A stretch of DNA of 64,000 nt from Actinomadura hibisca NBRC 15177 (GTDB lineage Bacteria; Actinomycetota; Actinomycetes; Streptosporangiales; Streptosporangiaceae), in NCBI RefSeq assembly GCF_001552635.1, contig NZ_BCRO01000019.1, forward strand, positions 62,001 through 126,000, given 5' to 3'. The position numbers and the translations under genes were made by a program. Of this stretch, positions 41,217 through 49,800 are shown piece after piece. The first letter of the stretch is position 1, and the number at the start of each line of letters is the position of its first letter. Under the pieces are notes generated by a model that was not told the origin of the DNA, made no database searches, and worked only from the letters and a program-made list of their open reading frames with translations.

Positions 41217-42544
41217 TGCCACCCTTTCTCCCGATCAATTTGATCAGGGACGGCCCGTCCGCGGAAACCTATCGGTTCCGTGGCGGAGACCGATTGTGGA
41301 CGCCCGCCGTTCTCGCGGGCGGTCCCGTCGGCCGCCGTCAGCTCGGCGGCCGACAACGCGCGCGGGCTCTCCTCCACCGGCGCGGGCCCGGCCAGCGGCG
41401 TCTCGACGACGCCCAGCTCGTTCAGCCGCCGCGCGCTGACCAGCACGCGCGTCTCCAGCGAACCCACGGTCCGGTTGTAGGACTTGATCGCGTTGGTGAG
41501 GGAGCGGCCCAGCTCGTCCACGTGCCCGCCCATCGTGCCGAGCCGCTCGTACAGCTCCTTGCCCAGCTCGAACACCGCGCGGGCGTTGCGCGACAGGGCC
41601 GCCTGCTGCCAGGCGTAGGACGCGGTCCGCAACATCGTGATCAGCGTGGTGGGGGTGGCGATGTGCACGCGGCGGCGCATCGCGTACTCCAGCAGGCCGG
41701 GGTCGCGGTCCAGCGCGGGGGCCAGGAACGCCTCGCCGGGGATGAACAGCACCACGAACTCGGGGGTGGGGTTGAACGCCTGCCAGTAGGACTTGGCGGC
41801 GAGCTGGTCCACGTGGTTGCGCAGGTGGCGGGCGTGCGCGTCCAGCCGGTTGCGCTCGGCGGCCGGGTCGTCGCTCCCGGCGGCCTCCAGGTAGGCGGCC
41901 AGCGACACCTTGGAGTCGACCACGATGTTCTTGCCGCCCGCCAGGCGTACCACCATGTCGGGGCGGACGGTGCCGTCCTCGGTGGCGGCGCTGGCCTGCT
42001 CGTCGAAGTCGCAGTGGTGGGTCATCCCGGCCAGCTCCACGACGCGTCGCAACTGGAGCTCGCCCCAGCGGCCGCGCGCCTCGGGCCGTTGCAGGGCGCG
42101 CACCAGGGTGCGGGTCTCGCCGCGCAGCTGCTCGGAGCTCTGGCGGACGAACTCCACCTGCTTGGCCAGCATCGCGTGCGACTCGCGGCGGCCGGTCTCG
42201 ACCTCGCGGAGCTGCTCCTCGACCTTGGCCAGCGTCTCGCGCAGCGGCGCGACCAGGTGCTCGACGGCCTGCTGGCGGCGCTCCAGCTCCCCGGCCGCCT
42301 CGATCCCGGCGGCCTTCAGGCGGGTGTCGGCCAGCTCCAGGAAGCGCTGGTTGCTGGCGTCCAGGGCCTTGGCCGACAGGTTCTCGAAGTGCTCGGCCAT
42401 GCGCTCCTCGGCGTAGGCGAGCTTCTCCTCGGCGGCCTTGGCCCGCGCGATCAGCGCGCCCTGGCGGCCGGTGGCCAGCGCGTACCCGACCACGACGCCG
42501 AAGGCGGCCCCGACGAACAGGCCGGCGAACAGCGCGAGATCCAT
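41213..42544 (-). CDS. rmuC: DNA recombination protein RmuC
   Basis: The 443-residue protein has an N-terminal membrane helix (2-22, LALFAGLFVGAAFGVVVGYAL), a long coiled coil (~30-130) and the RmuC nuclease-like core (~150-380) with RWGELQLRRVVELAGM, RPDMVVRLAGGKNIVVDSKVSL and PEFVVLFIPGEAFL. RmuC limits rearrangements at inverted repeats. The tail of ~50 residues is variable. ATG 42544 is chosen because the membrane helix starts there. It is translationally coupled to the downstream DUF6542 gene. Confidence 0.92.
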   Translation of the reverse strand: MDLALFAGLFVGAAFGVVVGYALATGRQGALIARAKAAEEKLAYAEERMAEHFENLSAKALDASNQRFLELADTRLKAAGIEAAGELERRQQAVEHLVAPLRETLAKVEEQLREVETGRRESHAMLAKQVEFVRQSSEQLRGETRTLVRALQRPEARGRWGELQLRRVVELAGMTHHCDFDEQASAATEDGTVRPDMVVRLAGGKNIVVDSKVSLAAYLEAAGSDDPAAERNRLDAHARHLRNHVDQLAAKSYWQAFNPTPEFVVLFIPGEAFLAPALDRDPGLLEYAMRRRVHIATPTTLITMLRTASYAWQQAALSRNARAVFELGKELYERLGTMGGHVDELGRSLTNAIKSYNRTVGSLETRVLVSARRLNELGVVETPLAGPAPVEESPRALSAAELTAADGTARENGGRPQSVSATEPIGFRGRAVPDQIDREKGWQ

Positions 42545-42624
42545 CCGTTCATCGTGACAGCGCGACCCGGGCGCGCCGGTGCGACGCGCCGGTACGGCCG
42601 CCGAGCCCGACAATTAGCCTCATC

Positions 42625-42644
42625 GTTCACTAAGCATCGTGAAC
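42625..42644. promoter_or_regulatory. Inverted repeat GTTCAC-N8-GTGAAC
   Basis: A perfect 6-bp-arm repeat sits between the divergent rmuC and esterase genes, 54 bp before the esterase ATG. It is a candidate operator with no identified regulator in the window. Confidence 0.4.
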
Positions 42645-42698
42645 CCGGACGGACGGCGCGAACGTCCGTCCGGCCCGGCCCCCGCCGAGGAGCAGCGC

Positions 42699-43706
42699 AT
42701 GACCATCGACACCCCGCCGCACGCCCTGCGTCCCGTGGCCACCACCCCGGCCGAGCGCCGCGTCGCCCGCGCGCTGGCCCTGGAGCCGGGCGGGCCGCCG
42801 ACCCTCCAGGCGCGCATCGCCAACAAGGTGATCCGCGTGCTGATGCGCACCGCCTGGGAGCACGGACCCGACAGCGACGCCGGGCTGGTCCGCATCCAGC
42901 GCGCCACCGACCTGCTCGGCCGCCTCCAGGCCGTGCCGCGCGGCGTCGCCATCACCCCGCAGGAGCTGGACGGGTGCGGCGCCGAGTGGGTGCGCGCGGG
43001 AGCGCCGGACGAGGACAAGGTCTTCCTCTACCTGCACGGCGGCGGCTACTTCTTCGGCAGCCCGCGCCTGTACCGGCCGTTCAACTGGCGGCTGTCGGCG
43101 TCCACCGCGCGCCCGGTGCTGGCGCTGGACTACCGGCTGGTGCCCGAGCACACCCCGGCCGACGCGCTCGCCGACGCGCTGACCGCCTACGACTTCCTGC
43201 TGGCGCGCGGGCACGAGCCGGCGCAGATCGTCGTCGGCGGCGACTCGGCCGGCGGCCACCTCACCCTGGCCCTGCTGCTGGCGCTGAAGGAGCGCGGCAC
43301 GCCGCTGCCCGCCGCCGCGGTCTGCCTGTCGCCGTGGGTGGACCTGCTGTGCGCCGCCGACTCCCACACCGCCAACGCCCGCACCGACCACCTGATCCCG
43401 GCCCGGAAGCTGGCCGAGTTGGGGAAGCAGTACTGCGCGGGCAAGGAGGAGAACGACCCGCTGTTCGCCCCGGCGCGCGCCGACCTGGGCGGGCTGCCGC
43501 CGACGATGTTCGTGGCGAGCGGCACCGAGATCCTGCGCGACGAGACCCGCGACGTGGCCGAGCGCGCCCGGCGGGCCGGGGTCGAGGCGGTCTACCAGGA
43601 GTGGGACGGCCTGGTGCACGTCTTCCCGGTGTTCTCCGACTACATGCCCGAGGGCAAGGCCGCCTTCCGGCACATCGCCGAGTTCCTGCGCCGCCACGGC
43701 GTCTGA
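42699..43706 (+). CDS. HSL-family alpha/beta hydrolase (esterase)
   Basis: This 335-residue enzyme has the oxyanion motif LHGGGYFFG (~116), the nucleophile elbow GDSAGGHL (~193), Asp in SGTEILRDETRDVAE and His in DGLVHVFPVF, the complete hormone-sensitive-lipase family triad. It probably hydrolyses short or medium-chain esters. ATG 42699 has GAGGAG 7 nt ahead. It does not belong to the conserved backbone. Confidence 0.9.
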   Translation: MTIDTPPHALRPVATTPAERRVARALALEPGGPPTLQARIANKVIRVLMRTAWEHGPDSDAGLVRIQRATDLLGRLQAVPRGVAITPQELDGCGAEWVRAGAPDEDKVFLYLHGGGYFFGSPRLYRPFNWRLSASTARPVLALDYRLVPEHTPADALADALTAYDFLLARGHEPAQIVVGGDSAGGHLTLALLLALKERGTPLPAAAVCLSPWVDLLCAADSHTANARTDHLIPARKLAELGKQYCAGKEENDPLFAPARADLGGLPPTMFVASGTEILRDETRDVAERARRAGVEAVYQEWDGLVHVFPVFSDYMPEGKAAFRHIAEFLRRHGV

Positions 43707-43787
43707 TCCGGATCTGCGGCGCGGCGCCGGGGAGATCATCCACAGGTGTTCACCCCGGCGCCGTCCGCCGCTGGTCCGGCGGGCCCA

Positions 43788-43793
43788 TAAACT
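43788..43793 (+). promoter_or_regulatory. -10 element of leaderless ychF
   Basis: TAAACT ends 8 nt before the GTG at 43802, which lacks a Shine-Dalgarno sequence. Confidence 0.45.
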
Positions 43794-43801
43794 TGTCCGC
43801 C

Positions 43802-44893
43802 GTGAGCCTCTCCATCGGAATCGTCGGGCTGCCCAACGTCGGCAAGTCCACGCTGTTCAACGCGCTGACCAAGAACGACGCGCTGGCCGCGAACTACCCG
43901 TTCGCGACCATCGAGCCCAACGTCGGCGTGGTCGGGGTGCCCGACCCGCGGCTGGAGGGCCTGGCGAAGATCTTCGGCTCGGCCAAGATCCTCCCGGCCA
44001 CGATGGAGTTCGTGGACATCGCCGGCATCGTCAAGGGCGCCTCCGAGGGGCAGGGCCTGGGCAACAAGTTCCTGGCCAACATCCGCGAGACCAGCGCGAT
44101 CTGCCAGGTCATCCGCGCCTTCGAGGACCCCGACGTCACCCACGTGGACGGCGATGTCGCGCCCTCGCGCGACATCGAGACCATCAACACCGAGCTGATC
44201 CTCGCCGACCTCCAGACGATCGAGAAGGCCCTGCCGCGCCTGGAGAAGGAGACGCGCACCAAGAAAGACAAGGACCAGCTCGCCGTCCTGGACGCGGTGC
44301 AGAGCGCGCAGAAGCTGCTGGACGAGGGCGTCACGCTGTTCGCCGGGGCCGCCAAGGCCGGCATCGACCTCGCGCTGCTGCGCGAGCTGCACCTGCTCAC
44401 CGCCAAGCCGTTCCTCTACGTGTTCAACCTCGACGAGGACGAGCTGTCGGACGAGGCGCTGAAGGGTCGGCTGCGCGAGCTGGTCGCCCCCGCCGAGGCC
44501 ATCTTCCTGGACGCCAAGATCGAGGCCGAGCTCATCGAGCTGCCCGACGAGGAGGCCCTGGAGCTGCTGCAGGGCATGGGCCAGGAGGAGTCGGGCCTGT
44601 CGCAGCTGGTGCGCATCGGCTTCGACACCCTGGGTCTGCAGACCTACCTGACCGCCGGGCCCAAGGAGTCGCGCGCCTGGACGATCCGCAAGGGCGCCAC
44701 CGCGCCGGAGGCGGCCGGGGTCATCCACACCGACTTCCAGCGCGGCTTCATCAAGGCCGAGATCGTGTCCTACGACGACCTGGTCGCCGAGGGCTCGATG
44801 GCCGCCGCCCGCACCGCCGGCAAGGTCCGGATGGAGGGCAAGGAGTACGTGATGCAGGACGGCGACGTGGTGGAGTTCCGTTTCAACGTCTGA
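43802..44893 (+). CDS. ychF: Redox-regulated ATPase YchF (OLA1)
   Basis: The 363-residue Obg-family protein binds ATP and associates with ribosomes. It has G1 GLPNVGKST (9-17), G3 [20 protein letters not shown], the ATP-specifying loop VFNLDEDE, a helical domain (~130-200) and a C-terminal TGS domain ending in the typical [10 protein letters not shown]. The GTG at 43802 appears leaderless. A strong hairpin follows, and the secretion-like operon begins 480 nt further on. Confidence 0.95.
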   Translation: MSLSIGIVGLPNVGKSTLFNALTKNDALAANYPFATIEPNVGVVGVPDPRLEGLAKIFGSAKILPATMEFVDIAGIVKGASEGQGLGNKFLANIRETSAICQVIRAFEDPDVTHVDGDVAPSRDIETINTELILADLQTIEKALPRLEKETRTKKDKDQLAVLDAVQSAQKLLDEGVTLFAGAAKAGIDLALLRELHLLTAKPFLYVFNLDEDELSDEALKGRLRELVAPAEAIFLDAKIEAELIELPDEEALELLQGMGQEESGLSQLVRIGFDTLGLQTYLTAGPKESRAWTIRKGATAPEAAGVIHTDFQRGFIKAEIVSYDDLVAEGSMAAARTAGKVRMEGKEYVMQDGDVVEFRFNV

Positions 44894-44907
44894 ACCGCGC
44901 CCGTTCC

Positions 44908-44951
44908 CGCGACGGCCCGGCCCACCCTCGGGGGTGCGCCGGGCCGTCGCG
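44908..44951 (+). terminator. Hairpin terminator after ychF
   Basis: CGCGACGGCCCGGC (44908-44921) pairs perfectly with 44938-44951, with a further inner CACCC/GGGTG stem. There is no U-tract. Confidence 0.7.
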
Positions 44952-45374
44952 CGTGCGCAAGTTTCGGTGTCCGGTACGGGGAGATATTCCCGCGCATGCA
45001 GCGTGCTACGTGCAGTTATGTCGCGAAGTCGACACGATGTCGGATTCGATGGAAAGAGATTGCGGGCCGGACGGACACCCGGTCGGTAATCGCCGCCGCA
45101 CTCCGGCCCGCTTGTCCGTGACCGGGACCTGCGCACCCTTCGGAGGCATGGGTAGAGGATCGTCACCGTTTGGCAATCTTCCCTGTTCCGGACGAGGTGG
45201 ATTGCATTATCCACAACCGCGCGGCGGGGCTGTGCTTGACCGCGATGCGCTGGAAGAATTGGCGCTCGTGGTTACGCTGGGCCCGAGGTGGGTTGGCAAG
45301 GCCACCGTTCGACACGTACGAGACCAGGCGAACATGACCGCGCCGACCGGGGGCGAGGCGCGAGCGGAGGCAGG
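44952..45374. other. Intergenic region before the secretion-like operon, with a DnaA-box match
   Basis: This gap of about 420 nt is less GC-rich than its surroundings and holds no gene I can support. TTATCCACA at 45207-45215 is a perfect DnaA-box consensus. TTGACC at 45237-45242 and TTGGCG further on resemble -35 boxes, but no matching -10 box is convincing. The operon promoter must lie here. Confidence 0.45.
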
Positions 45375-46382
45375 ATGGCTCGCAGGTCGGCCGTGGAACA
45401 CGGCCGTGAGACCGCCGTGGTCGAGGAGGCGGCGACCGGCCGCGCCCTCGACCCGTGGGACGTGCCCGACCGGGGCCGCCGCCGCGGCGGGTCCGGCGGC
45501 GACCGCCCGCGCGGCGGGCGCTGGGGCGGGTCCGGCGGCCGCTGGTGGGTGTGGATCGGCCGCGCGGTGTTGTGGGCGGTCCTGCTCGTCATCCTCGTCA
45601 ACGGCATCCGCGCCCCCTTCGAGCGCTTCACCGCCGACGACGGCGCCGGCACCGGCGCGAGCCCGGCCGTCCGCGAGGGGCAGTTCCCCAGCAGCTCGGC
45701 CGGGGCCTACGCGCTCCAGTTCGCCAACGTCTACCTGAACTACGACCAGAAGAACGCGCCCGCCCGCGACGAGCAGCTGCGCGCGTTCCTGCCCGAGGGC
45801 GCCGACCCCAAGTTCGGCTGGAACGGCGTCGGCCAGCTGTCGGTCCAGTCCGTCCAGGTCGCCGGCGTCGAGGTGCACGACGCCAACAACGCGTCGGTGA
45901 CCATCCTGGCCCGCAGCCAGGACAAGTGGCTCCGCCTCAACGTCCCCGTCTTCGCCAAGGACGGCGCGCTGGTCATCTCCGGCCGGCCCGCGCTGCTCCC
46001 GCCGCCCACCAAGGCCACGCTTCCCCAGCAGGGCGTCCGCGACCGCGACACCGCCCTGGAGAGCGTGCTCCAGCCCATGCTCGGTACCTTCTTCCAGGCG
46101 TACGCCCGCAGCGACCAGGCGACGCTGTCGCGCTACGCGGCCGGCCCCGCCCTGCCGGGCCTCGCCGAGTCGGTGAACTACGTGGCGGTCCGCGGCGTCG
46201 TCGCGCCCAAGGGCGCGGCCGACGAGCGCACCGTCACCGTCACCGTGGCGTGGCAGCTGCCCGGCAGCGCCGCCGGCGGCGCGGGCGAACTGGAACAGGC
46301 CTACTGGATGGCCATGGTGAAGAAGGGCGACAACTGGTACGTGAAGGACATTCGCGGAACCACCGAGCCGAACGCGTCATGA
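45375..46382 (+). CDS. TcpC/VirB8-like conjugation-type membrane protein
   Basis: The 335-residue protein has a basic Gly/Arg-rich cytoplasmic start (1-55), one membrane helix (~57-77, WWVWIGRAVLWAVLLVILVNG) and a ~240-residue outer part with two NTF2-like units: AGAYALQFANVYLNYDQ near 118 and LGTFFQAYARSDQATLSRY near 240. This matches TcpC of clostridial plasmids and actinobacterial transfer regions, a VirB8-like scaffold. ATG 45375 has GGAGG 4 nt ahead. It is the first gene of the 12-kb operon. Confidence 0.75.
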   Translation: MARRSAVEHGRETAVVEEAATGRALDPWDVPDRGRRRGGSGGDRPRGGRWGGSGGRWWVWIGRAVLWAVLLVILVNGIRAPFERFTADDGAGTGASPAVREGQFPSSSAGAYALQFANVYLNYDQKNAPARDEQLRAFLPEGADPKFGWNGVGQLSVQSVQVAGVEVHDANNASVTILARSQDKWLRLNVPVFAKDGALVISGRPALLPPPTKATLPQQGVRDRDTALESVLQPMLGTFFQAYARSDQATLSRYAAGPALPGLAESVNYVAVRGVVAPKGAADERTVTVTVAWQLPGSAAGGAGELEQAYWMAMVKKGDNWYVKDIRGTTEPNAS

Positions 46383-46454
46383 GAGGTCGCGAAGTGAGAG
46401 CACACCGGGGCCCCTGCCCCGTGACACCCGGCGACCCAGGAAGGTAACCCGTCG

Positions 46455-46742
46455 ATGCTGCACCACATCATGGCGTCGATTCCGCACGAGATCCTGGCGG
46501 CGCCCAACAACGACGAACTGAAGACCGACCAGCTGGCGGACTGGCTGCGCCAGATCTTCGGCCCGCTGTTCCTGGTGATCGTCTCCATTGTGGCGATCTT
46601 CTTCCTGTTCACCCGGGAGATCACCAGGTTCGTGCAATTCATCGTCCTCGCGATCGGCATTGGAGTGGTCTTCTACGTTCCCAACATCATCGAGACGACG
46701 GCCAGGGCGATAGCCAAGGCCCTCGGCGTGGACATCAGCTGA
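46455..46742 (+). CDS. Small two-helix membrane protein (TcpD-like)
   Basis: The 95-residue protein has two membrane helices (~34-53, IFGPLFLVIVSIVAIFFLF; ~60-82, VQFIVLAIGIGVVFYVPNI) flanked by short polar ends. Size and position between TcpC- and TcpE-like genes match TcpD. ATG 46455 has AGGAAGG 9 nt ahead. It may form a ring subunit of the channel (compare VirB2/VirB3-like roles); that is inference. Confidence 0.65.
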   Translation: MLHHIMASIPHEILAAPNNDELKTDQLADWLRQIFGPLFLVIVSIVAIFFLFTREITRFVQFIVLAIGIGVVFYVPNIIETTARAIAKALGVDIS

Positions 46743-46826
46743 GGACGGCCGACACCGAGGCCGGGACAGGCCCCCCGGCGGGCCCGGCAGGCGACACTGT
46801 GCGCGCACAGGTAGGGGAGTAGGGGC

Positions 46827-49800
46827 GTGGATCTACCCACGTACACGAACATCTGGCGCATCGAGAAGCGGCTGTACAAGTTGTACGACCTGCGGCTTCC
46901 GATGCCTCTGCCGCTCGTCCAGATCGGCGTGTTCGCCGGCGTGTTCGTGCCGTGGATCGTGCTGCTGCGCTTTGTCGGCATCCCCTTCGAGTCGCCGTGG
47001 CACGTGTTGTACGTCGTCCCGCCGGGCGTGCTGACCTGGCTGGCCACCCGCCCGGTCATCGAGGGCAAGCGGCTGACCGAGCTGCTGCTGTCGCACAGCC
47101 GCTACCTGTCGGAGCCGCGCACCTGGTGCCGGCTGACCCCGATCCGCGAGCCGCGCGAGGTCGTGGTCGTCGCCCGCGTCTGGCGCCGCCCCCAGGCCCC
47201 GGCCCCGGTGGCGGCGGCCGAGCGCGCCGCGGTGAAGTCCCGCCGCAAGGCGCGCAAGTCCCGCAAGGCGCGCCCGCTGGTGGAAGAAGCCCCCCTCCCG
47301 CAGGAGATCGCCGCGCCGCAGCCGACCCCGGCGATGGCGTCCGCGCCGCAACCGCTGGCGGAGTACGAGGCCCAGCGCGACGCGGCCCAGGTGGCGGCTC
47401 CCGCCGAGGAACGCCCGGCCAAGCGCTCCCGCAAGCGGAGGTTCGCCAAGGCACGGGTGGAGGAGACGCCGGCCGAGCAGACGCCGGTCGCGGAGATCCC
47501 CGCCGCCCGTCCTGCCGCCGAGCCGGACGACGCGATGGCGACGGCCCAGGCGGTCCCGCCCGCCCGCGCCGCCGAACCGGCCCCGCCCGCAGAACCCCAG
47601 CGACTCCGGGCCACCGAGCCTGCACCCGCCCAGCCCCCCGCCCTGCGGGCCCAGGCGACTCCCGCCCCGGCCGAGGAGGAACCGGCGGCCGAAGAGACAC
47701 CGGCCGCGCAGGCACCGTCCGAAGCGGCGGCCAATCCACGCCGTGCGGCACGGCCGTGGCGGCGTTCCAGCCGCGACATCGCGCACGAGGACGACGCGCC
47801 CGTCCCGCCGGGCCTCCCGGCCGAGACGCCCGCCGCCGACCTCGCGCACCCGCCCGCCACGCCGCGGCTCGAAGTGCCGCCGCCGCAGCAGCCCGCCGAG
47901 AAGCCGGCCGCCCCGACCGTCGGCTCGGGCAAGCGCGCGTTCGCGTCGGGCGTGCGCCGTCCCGGCGGCGCGGTGGACTTCTGGCAGGCCATCGCCCCGC
48001 CCGCGCCCACCGACCCCGCTCCGGAGGCCACCGCGTCCACACCACCCCCGGCCACCCGCCCGGACATCCCCCAGCAGAAGCCCGCCGCCGAAGCTCCGGA
48101 GCCGGAGTTCAACGGCGAGCCGGGCGACGTGCGCGTGGCGGGCAAGCGCAAGCCCAAGGCCGCGATGCCGCCGGTGCCCTTCCCCCCACCGGCCCCTCCG
48201 CCGCGCCCGGAGCGAACCGCGAGGGCACCCCAGCCCTCCAGCGGACCGGAAGAGCCACAAACTCCCGCCGCCCACTCCGAGCAGCCCACCCCGGCGCAAC
48301 CACCACAGCGCCCCGACCAACCTGCACCGCAGGTCCCGGCTGCCCAGGCTGAGCAGCCCACCGCGGCGCAGCCGCCGCAGCGCCCGGACCAGTCTGCACC
48401 GGCGCAGCAGGCCCCGGCCGCTCGTGCCGAGCGGCCTGCGCCGCAGGTCCCGGCTGCGCAGGCCGAGCAGCCCACGCCGGCGCAGCCACCGCGGCACACT
48501 GAGCCGTCTGCACCGGCGGCGCGGTCTCAGCCTGCTGAGCAGCCTGCGCCGCAGGCTCCGGCCGCTCCAGCCGAGCGGCCCGTACCAGCACGGCCGCCAC
48601 AGTTCGGGGAGCCGTCCGCACCGGCGCAGCGGCCCCAGCCTGCCGAATCCGAGGTCGCGCCGCAGGCTCCCGCCCAGCCGGAAGCCGAGAAGCCGGACGC
48701 CGCGCCGCAGGTTCCCGCTGCGCAGGCCGAGCGTGCCGATGCCGCCGCTACCCGGCACGACATCCCACAGGTTCCGGCCGCCACGGACCAGCAGCAGGAC
48801 CGGCAGCGGTCCGGCGAGCAGACCAGGCAGGACCTGTCGCAGCGGCATGACACCACGCGTCGCGACATCCCGCAGGTGCCCGCCGCGCAGGCGGGGGAAG
48901 GCGTCCGCGGGCAGGAGGGCGCGCCCGCCGGGCCGTCCTCGCCTGTCCGGCCGCCCGCGCCCACGCGGCCCGACATCCCCACGGTGCCGGGCGCCTTCGG
49001 CGGTGCCGCAGGCAAGCGGGAGCGGCAGGAGACCGAGTGGCGTCCTGCCAAGGACCCCACGCGCAAGCCCACCGCGCCGGAGCCGGAGAAGCCCGCCGCC
49101 CAGGGACCGCAGCAACCGCAGCCGGACACGCCCGCCGCCCGGGGGCCACAGCCGCCGCGGGACAAGACCGTTGCGTTCAAGCCACAGAAGCCTGGCGCAC
49201 CCGAGCCGCAGAAGCCCGCCGCCCCGAGCCCGCAGTCGCAGCCGGAGCGGCCCGCCGCCCAGGAACCGCAGCAGCCGCAACGGGAGAAGCCCGCTGCCCA
49301 AGGCCCATCGCAGCAGCCGCAGCAGCCAGCCACCCAAAGTCCGCAGCAGCCGCAACGGGACATGCCCGCTGCTCAGGGACCGCAGCCGCAGGGAGAGAAG
49401 CCCGCCGCCCAAGGTCCGCAGCAGCAGCCGGAGAAGCCCGCCGCGCCAGGGCAGCCGCAGCAGTCCCAGCAGCCGCCTCGGCCGCAGCAGCCGCCCAAGC
49501 CGTGGTCCAAGGGGTTGTCCAAGCCCGTGCAGCCCGCCGGTACCGACGCCATGGTCTGGCCGCCGGTCCCGCCGCCCCGGCACGACGCCGGCAAGCCCGG
49601 CCGGCAGCAGCGGCCCGCCGGGCCGCAGCCGGGCCGGTTCCCCACGCAGGGGCCGCCGCCCCGGCCGCCGCAGGGCACGCCCGTCAAGCCCGAGCCGCCC
49701 CGCATGGAGCCGCCGCTGCCCGTCCCGGACGAGGAGCCGCCGCCGCGCGAGGTGCGGTCCGGGCCCGCCTCCCCGGTGCGGCCGCGGCCCCTGCCGCCGC

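Noticed and set aside
41207-43801. Long plus-strand frame ahead of and fused to ychF
   Set aside because: It runs antisense to rmuC and out of frame with the esterase; YchF homology begins exactly at the GTG at 43802.
45200-45220. Replication origin suggested by a DnaA box
   Set aside because: Only one perfect box is present, with no AT-rich unwinding element or dnaA/dnaN neighbours.
44953-45374. A gene in the frame beginning MRKFRCPVRG before the TcpC-like gene
   Set aside because: Codon pattern lacks the strong GC3 bias of real genes here, the peptide matches nothing, and it overlaps the well-supported TcpC-like start.
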